Shown here one piece after another: positions 32,380 through 39,868 of a stretch of DNA of 60,562 bases. Where the stretch lies: NCBI RefSeq assembly GCF_029893355.1, contig NZ_JARZAI010000041.1, positions 1 to 60,562 of the forward strand, given 5' to 3'. This DNA comes from Kitasatospora sp. MAA4 (GTDB taxonomy: Bacteria > Actinomycetota > Actinomycetes > Streptomycetales > Streptomycetaceae). The notes beneath the pieces are model-generated. The model did no database searches. It had not been told where the DNA came from and was given only the letters and a program-made list of their open reading frames with translations. Position 1 is the first letter of the stretch; each line of letters begins with the position of its first letter. The position numbers were made by a program, and so were the translations under genes.

Positions 32380-34533
32380 ATGTCCCGTCGTCGCCGCCGC
32401 CGGACCCCGAGTCGGCACGGCAGTGTCCGTGCGGTGCCGCTGCGCACCCACTGGCTGCTGCTCACCGTCACCGTGCTGACGCTGGTCGCTGCCCTGCTGA
32501 TCCAGGGCTACACCCAGCACCTGTACGGCACGGCGAACGACGACGAGGCTGCCCTCTCCAAGGGCCCGCACGCCACCGTGCCGAGCGCGGTCACCGACGG
32601 CGGGCCGGTCATCGACACCGCCACCGCTCAGCCGCGCACCGCGACCCCTGGTGCGAACACCATCGCGCTCACCTTCGACGACGGCCCCGACCCGCGCTGG
32701 ACCCCTCAGATCCTCGACGTGCTGCGCCGCCACCACGTGCACGCCACCTTCTTCGTGATCGGCGACCAGGTCGCGGCCAACCCCGGACTCGCCCGGCAGA
32801 TCCTGGCAGACGGCAACCAGCTGGGCATCCACACCTTCAGCCACCCCAACCTGGGCTCGCTGCCCGCCTGGCAGCGCACCCTCGAACTGCGCGAGGCGCA
32901 ACTGGCGGTGGCCGGCGCCACCGGGCAGACCAGCTCGCTGCTGCGCCCGCCGTACTCCTCCAGCAACGACGCGCTCACCGACCGCGACTGGCAGGCCGTC
33001 CAGCAGGCCGGCCAGGAGGGCTACCTGACCGTCCTCACCACCCAGGACAGCGAGGACTGGCGCCGCCCCGGGGTCGACCGGATCGTCGCCAACGCCACCC
33101 CGGCGGGCCACCGGGGACAGATCCTGCTGATGCACGACGCGGGCGGCGACCGTTCGCAGTCCGTCGCCGCGCTGGACCGGCTGCTGCCCCAACTGCAGGG
33201 CGCCGGCTTCCACTTCGCCACGGTCTCCGACGCCGTCGGACTGCCCTCGCCGATGCGCCCCGCCAAGGCGTGGGACCACTGGCAGGGGCTGGCCCTGATC
33301 GCCGTGCTCTGGTCGAGCAACTGGGTGCTGAAGATCATCGGCTGGCTGCTCTACGCCGCCGGGGCGCTGAGTGTGCTGCGGGCCGCGGCCGTTCTGGTCG
33401 CCGCCCGCCGGCACAAGCGCCTCGCCGACGTCCCCTGGGGGCCGCCGGTCACCCAGCCGGTCAGCGTGATCGTCCCCGCGTACAACGAGAGCGCGGGCAT
33501 CGAGGCCGCCGTGCGCTCGCTGCTCGCCTCCGACCATCCCGTCGAGATCATCGTCGTCGACGACGGCTCCACCGACGGCACCGCAGACCTCCTGGAGTCG
33601 CTTCGACTGCCGCCCTGGGTCCGGGTGATCCGCCAGCAGAACGCCGGAAAGCCGGCCGCGCTGAACACCGGGATCGCCGCCGCCACCTGCGAGTTGCTGG
33701 TGATGGTGGACGGCGACACGGTCTTCGAGCCGGACGCCGTACGGATGCTGGTGCAGCCCTTCGCCGACCCGCGGGTGGGCGCCGTCTCGGGCAATGCCAA
33801 GGTCGTCAACCGCGGTGGCCTGCTCGGCCGTTGGCAGCACATCGAGTACGTCGTCGGCTTCAACCTGGACCGCCGGCTCTTCGATCTCGCGCAGTGCATG
33901 CCCACAGTGCCGGGCGCGGTGGGCGGCTTCCGCCGCTCGGCGCTGCTGGGCGTCGGCGGCGTCAGCGAGGAGACGCTCGCCGAGGACACCGACCTGACCA
34001 TGGCACTCTGCCGGGCCGGCTGGCGGGTCGTCTACGAGGAGCGGGCCATGGCCTGGACGGAGGCCCCCGCCACCCTCGGCGCGCTGTGGAAGCAGCGCTA
34101 CCGCTGGTGCTACGGCACCCTCCAGGCCATGTGGAAGCACCGCGGCGCACTCGTCCAACGCGGCCCGGCGGGCAGGCTCGGCCGCCGCGGGCTCGGCTAC
34201 CTGATGCTCTTCCAGGTCCTGCTGCCGCTGCTCGCCCCGGTCGTGGACGTGCTCGCCGTCTACGGCCTGGTCTTCCTCGACCCGGTCCGGATCCTGGGGC
34301 TGTGGGGTGCCTTCCTGCTGCTCCAGCTCCTGATGGGCTGGTACGCGTTCCGGCTCGACGACGAACGCCCCGGCGCCCTGTGGACCCTCCCGCTGCAGCA
34401 GTTCGTCTACCGGCAGCTGATGTACCTCGTGGTGATCCAGTCGGTGTGCACCGCGCTGGCCGGCACCCGGCTGAGGTGGCAGCGGATGGAGCGCTACGGC
34501 AGCCTGAACGTCCCGGAGAGTGTCAGAGCATGA
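32380..34533 (+). CDS. Bifunctional polysaccharide deacetylase (NodB) / family 2 glycosyltransferase, MatB-like
   Basis: This 717-aa membrane protein has a basic N-terminus and one span (residues ~23-42). Next is an extracytoplasmic NodB deacetylase domain (~90-290) with TFDDGPDP, HTFSHPN, RPPYSSSN and ILLMHDAG. A membrane span (~305-345) follows, then a cytoplasmic GT2 domain (~365-600) with VSVIVPAYNES, IVVDDGSTDG, VDGDT, ETLAEDTDLT and QRYRW (QxxRW). More spans follow at the C-terminus. Such proteins make and partly deacetylate poly-N-acetylglucosamine-like glycans. The arrangement matches Streptomyces MatB, which makes a pellet adhesive. Its 3' end overlaps that of the convergent vWA gene by 11 bp. 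Confidence 0.92.
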   Translation: MSRRRRRRTPSRHGSVRAVPLRTHWLLLTVTVLTLVAALLIQGYTQHLYGTANDDEAALSKGPHATVPSAVTDGGPVIDTATAQPRTATPGANTIALTFDDGPDPRWTPQILDVLRRHHVHATFFVIGDQVAANPGLARQILADGNQLGIHTFSHPNLGSLPAWQRTLELREAQLAVAGATGQTSSLLRPPYSSSNDALTDRDWQAVQQAGQEGYLTVLTTQDSEDWRRPGVDRIVANATPAGHRGQILLMHDAGGDRSQSVAALDRLLPQLQGAGFHFATVSDAVGLPSPMRPAKAWDHWQGLALIAVLWSSNWVLKIIGWLLYAAGALSVLRAAAVLVAARRHKRLADVPWGPPVTQPVSVIVPAYNESAGIEAAVRSLLASDHPVEIIVVDDGSTDGTADLLESLRLPPWVRVIRQQNAGKPAALNTGIAAATCELLVMVDGDTVFEPDAVRMLVQPFADPRVGAVSGNAKVVNRGGLLGRWQHIEYVVGFNLDRRLFDLAQCMPTVPGAVGGFRRSALLGVGGVSEETLAEDTDLTMALCRAGWRVVYEERAMAWTEAPATLGALWKQRYRWCYGTLQAMWKHRGALVQRGPAGRLGRRGLGYLMLFQVLLPLLAPVVDVLAVYGLVFLDPVRILGLWGAFLLLQLLMGWYAFRLDDERPGALWTLPLQQFVYRQLMYLVVIQSVCTALAGTRLRWQRMERYGSLNVPESVRA

Positions 34534-35581
34534 TGAGCAGACGCGTGTTCGGCTTGAGCTTCCTGTTCACCGAACGGCTCTGCACGTAGACCTCCAGCTT
34601 GGGATTGCGGCCCGCCTTCACGGAGACCGTCCCCTGAATGCCCGTGCCGAACAGCAGACTGCGGGCCGCGTCGCCGGTGTAGGCGCGGTCGGTGTCCTTC
34701 TCGACCACGATGACCTCCTTGTCCGGCTGGACCTGAACCCGGGTGCCCAACTGGTAGTAGCACGCGCCGCGTTCGTACGTCACGCCCGGGTGCGAATCGA
34801 CGAAGGACCGGATCTCGATCTCCGTGTCGACCTTCAGCAGGCGGTACTTGTCGACCGGGACCGGTTCGAGGTTCGCCCGCACGTCGTCGACCGAGATGTC
34901 CTGGCCGACCGCGAACAGGTTCTTCGTGCCGCGCACGCCCTTCTCCCGGCCGCGCAGGAAGCTGGTGGCGGCGGCACGCACGGTCCCTATCGCCTCCTCG
35001 ACGCCCGCCTGGGAATCCGCGTCCCAGATGGCGATGTTTCCGGCGGGGAAGCCGTAGTTCTGGGCGGTTCGCTTCGCCAGCGAGTTCGGCACGAGGATCG
35101 CGGAGGTCCAGTGGCCCGGAAGCGCACCCATCGTCGCCGCGATCCTGTCGAGCCAGGGTCCGAGAACGGCCATGTCGCCGTCGTGCCGCCGGTCGCCGCC
35201 GGAGGCGTTCTCCTCGCCGTCCGTCACCACGATCTGGAGGAAGCTGTGCTCGCCGTACGCCTCCCAGATGTGACCCAGGTCGTCCAGGGATTTCAGCGAG
35301 GCCTCGATGAGGGCCGTAGCGCCGTTGTTGACCTTGTACAGGCCCCGCATGGACGGCAGATGCTTCACGTCCATGTCCCACACCAGATTCTCCACCCGGT
35401 GGTCGAAGGAGTAGAGACTGATCCGGGTCTCATGGCCGAGGCTGTCCGATTCGGCCTTCAAACCTGCCACGAACTCGTCCACAACGCGGATCAGTTGACT
35501 CTGGTGAGGCCGCATCGAACCCGAACTGTCCACCACCAGCGCGACATGGTTCACCTTGTGCTGAATCTTGTTCGCAGACAT
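34523..35581 (-). CDS. von Willebrand factor A (vWA) domain protein of the MoxR-vWA cassette
   Basis: This 352-aa protein has a vWA domain at about residues 12-225 with an intact MIDAS: DSSGS (DxSxS), the Thr in NNGATALIEA and VVTDGEEN (TDG). The C-terminal ~110 residues are beta-rich (AGRNPKLEVYVQSRSVNRKLKPNTRLLIM), a domain I cannot name. vWA proteins pair with MoxR AAA+ ATPases as chaperone-like modules. It lies 79 nt downstream of the SAV_2336-FxsC gene on the same strand, and ATG 35581 follows AAAGGGG. I infer that it is the vWA arm of the cassette, though it could be transcribed separately. Confidence 0.85.
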   Translation of the reverse strand: MSANKIQHKVNHVALVVDSSGSMRPHQSQLIRVVDEFVAGLKAESDSLGHETRISLYSFDHRVENLVWDMDVKHLPSMRGLYKVNNGATALIEASLKSLDDLGHIWEAYGEHSFLQIVVTDGEENASGGDRRHDGDMAVLGPWLDRIAATMGALPGHWTSAILVPNSLAKRTAQNYGFPAGNIAIWDADSQAGVEEAIGTVRAAATSFLRGREKGVRGTKNLFAVGQDISVDDVRANLEPVPVDKYRLLKVDTEIEIRSFVDSHPGVTYERGACYYQLGTRVQVQPDKEVIVVEKDTDRAYTGDAARSLLFGTGIQGTVSVKAGRNPKLEVYVQSRSVNRKLKPNTRLLIML

Positions 35582-35660
35582 ATGACCGCCCCTTTTCCGA
35601 GCTCCCCTGGTGATGTCTCCACACTAGGGGGAGGCACTGACAACGGAGCTTGACGGACGA

Positions 35661-38600
35661 TCACTCCTTGTCAGGGTCCGCATCGGAACGGCGGACGAAG
35701 TCGCGCAGGCGCGGTCGGAAGTCGATGCCGCTGGACGGGCGGGGCAATCCGCGTTCCTTGAACGCCTTCTGGGCGCGGAGCGCCGCGTGCTGGAAGGCCG
35801 CCCCGAACTCCCTAGCGGTGGGGATCCCTGCGGCGTCGGGGCCGGCGCTCTCGCTCGACCCGAACGAGGGCAGGGCGGCCCGGCCCAGCATCTGGTGGCT
35901 GAATGCGCTCAGGGTCGAGGTGTAGGCCGCGCTCTGCGGGTCGTCGCGGTTCCACGGCTCGACCACGGTCACCCAGGACGGGGCTCGCCGGACGAAGTCG
36001 CTTACCAGCTCCCGGCGTTCGGGGTCGGCCAGGGCCCAGCGGTCGAGCAGCACCACGCCGGGGCCGCCAGGCTGCTCCAGCTCCAGCAGCCGGCCGGCCG
36101 CGGCGTCGAACTCCTGGATGGTCGGGTTGAGGTCGCACTGCCTGGCCAGCTGGGCGGCCCGCTCGGCCAGCGCGGTGGACGAACCCCGCTCGTACGGCTG
36201 CCAGTCGGTGCGACCGGCGCCGTAGTAGGCCGGGTCGCGATCCGGCGGCAGCTCGCTCCGCTTGAGCGACAGCACCGCGATGGTCAGCTGGTCGGCCGGC
36301 GAACCCGTCGGGAAGGCCGAGGGGCTGAGGCTGAAGTCGAGCGGCTCGACCACCGGGACCACGGTCTCCACCGCCACGTCGACGATCCGGCGGGCCAGCC
36401 GGTAGACCACCTGTTCGTACTTCTCCTGGTGGTGGCGCTGGGCCATCAGCGCGTACAGCCCGTCCTCGACGTACTCCTGCGGGAAGCTGGAGTGTTTGTA
36501 CTGGATGGCACTGGCCACCGGCGGAATCGCCTCGTCCCGCATCCCCACCCAGAGCACCGGGACGATCGCCGAGGCCAGCGCCGGCCCGCCGGGCGCACCG
36601 GCCGAGCGCTGCGCGAAGGTGTACCACTCCTGGCCGCACGAGACGCTGCGGAACAGCCGCGGATGGTACAGCGGCACGAACACCCGGCAGGTGGCAAGGG
36701 CTTCGGAGACCCTGGCCGCCCAGCTGTCGCCCTGGTGCATCGAATCGTCCATGAACCCCACCGGGTCGGCGGTCGGCAGCGGCGACAGCTGCCCCACCGC
36801 TTCACACAGATCCTCGTAGAACTGGGTCACCCGGAGGTTGGGATTGCGCGAACCGACGGGCGGCATGTGGGCGTAGCTGACAAAGAAGTGCGGCTTGGCG
36901 ACACCCCCGCCTCGATCGTTCCCCGCCCGCTGCGGCTCGCGCACTGCCACCTGCGCACGAGGATTCAGGGACAGCAGGTCGCTCCGGTAGCGCCCGGCGA
37001 GAGTCTGACGATCCGTCAACTCGGCGATCCGCACCAGCAGTCGCAGCGCGGTCCGGATCGCGTTCGGCGACTCCGTGCGGACTGCCAGCAGGCGGTTCAC
37101 CAGATCGATCAGCTCGGGCGAGGCCGCCGCCTCCTGCTGCGGCAGCGCGTCCGGCAGCCAGCCGAGGTGCCCCAGAGCAGACGGCAGGTGCAGCACTCCC
37201 GCGCGCACCTCCTCGGGCCAGGACCGCTCGGCGCCCGACAGCTGACCGCCGGCCGCCGGCTGCGCACCGCCGCCGCCCAACCGGGCGATCAGCGCCGCAC
37301 TCGCCCAGGCGAACGGCTCTCCCTGCACCGGCGGGCCGCCCGGCTGCGCGGGGCCCGCGAGCAGTGCCGCGGTGCCGGGCCCGCGGCCGGTCGGGCCCGC
37401 CAGCCGACGTACCAGCCGACGGCCGGCCTCCAGCAGCTCGCGGGTGGGTACCGAGTCGAAGAGCCGGTCCCGCACCACGGGCGGGAAGTCGAAGAGCTGC
37501 TGGCGGCGGGTCGGCGCGGCGAGGACCTCGGCGGACCAGGGCACCGGCTCCAGCAGCCCGCTGAGGAAGACCTCGGCAAGCGCCGCCGGACCACCGCCCG
37601 ACCGCAGGTCCGCCTGGACCAGGCGCATCACCGGCACGGTGAACGGCGCCACCGCGGCCAGTCGCGCCGCGAGCCGGCGGGCCTCGGGAGAGGCCACCGA
37701 CCGGAAGCGGGCCAGCAGTTCCTCCGGTTGGGGTGCCGCGGGTGGCGCGACCGCACCGGGATCGCGCCCGGCACTCCGCTCGACCGCCCCCGCCGGCGGC
37801 GGGCTCTCCCAGCAGGGCAGCCGGCTCGAGCCACCCGGTCCGGCCACCGTGCGGGCCCAGTCGGTCAGCGAGGCGGGGACCAGTTCGAGCACCGGCACCG
37901 GGACGTCCGCCGACTCGCGGCGCCAGCCCGCGTTGGGTCCGCCGGCCACGGTGGTGTACACCCGCTGCTGGGCCACCGCCAGGCCGGTACCGGCCCACAT
38001 CCGGCGCGGCAGCAGCTGCACCACCGCGACCGGACCGCAGCGCCCCCAGCCGTCCAGGGCCGCCCGCATCCGCCCGTCCCGCCAGGCTGCGCCGACCCCG
38101 TCGGTCATGACCAGGACCAGGCTCTGCCCGCTGGGGTCGGCCAGCACAGCCGGACTCGACGAGGCGCTACCCGCCCCGAACGGCTTGGCGCTCAGCCTGA
38201 CCGGGTCGGGGCCCCGGGTGCCCAGTCCGTTCACCGTCACCTGCTGGAACGCCCCGGAGCGCTCCACGAGCAGCTGGAACTCGGCCACCGTGCGCTGCCA
38301 GAGCAGCATCGACAGGCCGTCGTCGACCACCAGGGAGCAGCGCAGCCAACGCTCCCGGCCCGCTCGCAGTACGGGTTCGAGCAGCCCGGTCTCGGCGAAC
38401 CGGGCGATGGTCGCCTCCACGTCGAGTTCGTGCTCGTGCCGACTGCGGCGGTGGCGCTTGAGCGGGCGCAGCGCCCGGGCCAGTCCGAGCTCACCGGGCA
38501 GCGCCTTGAAGGCCGGCAGCAGCACCGGCTGCCCGCTCCCGGCGCTGCCCTGCTGCCCTGCCGCCAGTCGCGAACCGCCGTGCAGCGGGCCGCCGGGGTC

Positions 38601-38861
38601 GAACGCGTCGTCCGGATCCTCGTCCACCGGCTCGTCCGGCTGCGTCCCGCTCGGTCCGCCGAACCGGCCGACCTCCGCGGCCGGCCCCGCTCCCCCCGCC
38701 GCGCGAGCCAGTGGCAGCTCGGTGTCGCCACCGGTGAGCCGCCCGGCCAGCCAGAGGACGTCGAGCAGCTCCACCAGGTCGAGCCGCTTCCCGCTGTCGG
38801 CGAGCAGCTCCAGCGCGGCCGCCAGCGGCGCGCTGTGCGGTCCGGGGAGCTCGGAGGTCAT
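35661..38861 (-). CDS. SAV_2336-type N-terminal module fused to FxsC TIR-like domain
   Basis: This 1066-aa protein begins with the helical SAV_2336 N-terminal domain (ELLADSGKRLDLVELLDVLWLAGRL). Residues ~175-300 resemble a degenerate vWA fold (SLVVDDGLSMLLW, then VLVMTDGVG). A long helical region extends to about 640. The FxsC TIR-like domain starts near residue 657 (PHFFVSYAH) and includes VGFMDDSMHQGDSW and VSCGQEW; Glu745 sits where TIR NADases keep their catalytic Glu. The remainder (~800-1066) is the FxsC C-terminal region. It starts 2 nt after the MoxR gene. I infer an NAD-cleaving or signalling effector fused to an adaptor. No fxsA or fxsB is nearby. Confidence 0.85.
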   Translation of the reverse strand: MTSELPGPHSAPLAAALELLADSGKRLDLVELLDVLWLAGRLTGGDTELPLARAAGGAGPAAEVGRFGGPSGTQPDEPVDEDPDDAFDPGGPLHGGSRLAAGQQGSAGSGQPVLLPAFKALPGELGLARALRPLKRHRRSRHEHELDVEATIARFAETGLLEPVLRAGRERWLRCSLVVDDGLSMLLWQRTVAEFQLLVERSGAFQQVTVNGLGTRGPDPVRLSAKPFGAGSASSSPAVLADPSGQSLVLVMTDGVGAAWRDGRMRAALDGWGRCGPVAVVQLLPRRMWAGTGLAVAQQRVYTTVAGGPNAGWRRESADVPVPVLELVPASLTDWARTVAGPGGSSRLPCWESPPPAGAVERSAGRDPGAVAPPAAPQPEELLARFRSVASPEARRLAARLAAVAPFTVPVMRLVQADLRSGGGPAALAEVFLSGLLEPVPWSAEVLAAPTRRQQLFDFPPVVRDRLFDSVPTRELLEAGRRLVRRLAGPTGRGPGTAALLAGPAQPGGPPVQGEPFAWASAALIARLGGGGAQPAAGGQLSGAERSWPEEVRAGVLHLPSALGHLGWLPDALPQQEAAASPELIDLVNRLLAVRTESPNAIRTALRLLVRIAELTDRQTLAGRYRSDLLSLNPRAQVAVREPQRAGNDRGGGVAKPHFFVSYAHMPPVGSRNPNLRVTQFYEDLCEAVGQLSPLPTADPVGFMDDSMHQGDSWAARVSEALATCRVFVPLYHPRLFRSVSCGQEWYTFAQRSAGAPGGPALASAIVPVLWVGMRDEAIPPVASAIQYKHSSFPQEYVEDGLYALMAQRHHQEKYEQVVYRLARRIVDVAVETVVPVVEPLDFSLSPSAFPTGSPADQLTIAVLSLKRSELPPDRDPAYYGAGRTDWQPYERGSSTALAERAAQLARQCDLNPTIQEFDAAAGRLLELEQPGGPGVVLLDRWALADPERRELVSDFVRRAPSWVTVVEPWNRDDPQSAAYTSTLSAFSHQMLGRAALPSFGSSESAGPDAAGIPTAREFGAAFQHAALRAQKAFKERGLPRPSSGIDFRPRLRDFVRRSDADPDKE

Positions 38862-38863
38862 CC

Positions 38864-39868
38864 TCAGACCGTCCCGCCGAGGCTGCGGTAGACGGTTTCC
38901 AGTAGGTCGGCTGCCTCCATCTCGACACCGACGGTCCGCAGGAAGACCGCGTTGAGCAGTTGGTCGGTCGCCAGCTCGCCCTGCCCGCGTCGGCGCAGGA
39001 ACGCCTCCACGAGGTCCTCCGCGGCGGCGAGGGCCTGCTCGCCGAGGTGCGCCCGGACGATTCCGCGCAGGCGTTCCTGGTCCGGCTGCGGCAGGTCCAG
39101 GCGCAGGCAGCGGCGCAGGAACGCGGGCGGGAACTCGCGCTCACCGTTGCTGGTGATCACCACCACCGGGAACTCGGTGCAGCGCACCCGCCCGCGCCGC
39201 ACCGGCGCCCGGACCCGTGCGTCGTCCGCGGTCGCCACCTCGGTCCAGGTCTCACTTTCCGGCAGTCTGGCCAGCTCGGGGATCTCGAAGGTGCCGTCCT
39301 CGAAGACGGTGAGCAGGTCGTTCGGCAGGTCGACATCGCCCTTGTCCAGCTCGTCCACCAGCAGGACCCGGGGCCGGGCGGCGGGGGCCAGTGCGGTGCC
39401 CAGCGGGCCCAGGCGGACGAAGTCGGACACCGGCGGGTCGGCGCCGGGGCCGACGTCGAGCCGGTCGCGGCGCATCGCGCTCTCCCGCAGGCGGCCGATC
39501 GCGTCGTAGCGGTAGAGCGCGTCCTGCACGGTGGAGCGGCTGTTGACCGGCCAGTGCAGGACGGCGCCCAGGTCGAGCTCGTGGGCGATCGCGGCGGCCA
39601 GCGAGCTCTTACCGGTGCCGGGGTAGCCGGTCACCAGCAGCGGGCGGCGCAGCAGCAGCGCCGCGTTCACCACGTCCGCCTGGACCCGGCCGATCAGGTA
39701 GTTCTCACCCGGCCCGGCGCTCCCGCGGCCCGACGCGTCCGACGGATCCGACGGGTTCGAGTGGAAGCTGCGCCAGGGTGGTGCGGGTGGGAGGTCCACC
39801 CGCCAGGGGATGTTGTCGCCGCGGAACAGGCGCCATGCGGTGGGCGGATCGACGGGTCGACCGGTCAT
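38864..39868 (-). CDS. MoxR-type AAA+ ATPase
   Basis: This 334-aa protein has Walker A GYPGTGKSSLA (near residue 80), Walker B VLLVDELDKGD, an Asn sensor 1 in VVITSNGEREF and the arginine-finger/sensor region PPAFLRRCLRLDLPQP. These fit the MoxR group. Its ATG overlaps the stop of the trypsin-like gene by 1 nt (TGATG), and its stop is 2 nt before the SAV_2336-FxsC start, so all are translationally coupled. In MoxR-vWA conflict systems this ATPase is thought to remodel or gate the effector. Confidence 0.92.
   Translation of the reverse strand: MTGRPVDPPTAWRLFRGDNIPWRVDLPPAPPWRSFHSNPSDPSDASGRGSAGPGENYLIGRVQADVVNAALLLRRPLLVTGYPGTGKSSLAAAIAHELDLGAVLHWPVNSRSTVQDALYRYDAIGRLRESAMRRDRLDVGPGADPPVSDFVRLGPLGTALAPAARPRVLLVDELDKGDVDLPNDLLTVFEDGTFEIPELARLPESETWTEVATADDARVRAPVRRGRVRCTEFPVVVITSNGEREFPPAFLRRCLRLDLPQPDQERLRGIVRAHLGEQALAAAEDLVEAFLRRRGQGELATDQLLNAVFLRTVGVEMEAADLLETVYRSLGGTV

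Noticed and set aside
35787..38891. Very long open frame on the plus strand opposite the SAV_2336-FxsC gene
   Set aside because: It is an antisense shadow caused by extreme GC content. Its translation is low-complexity Arg/Gly/His and shows no domain, while the minus frame has clear motifs.
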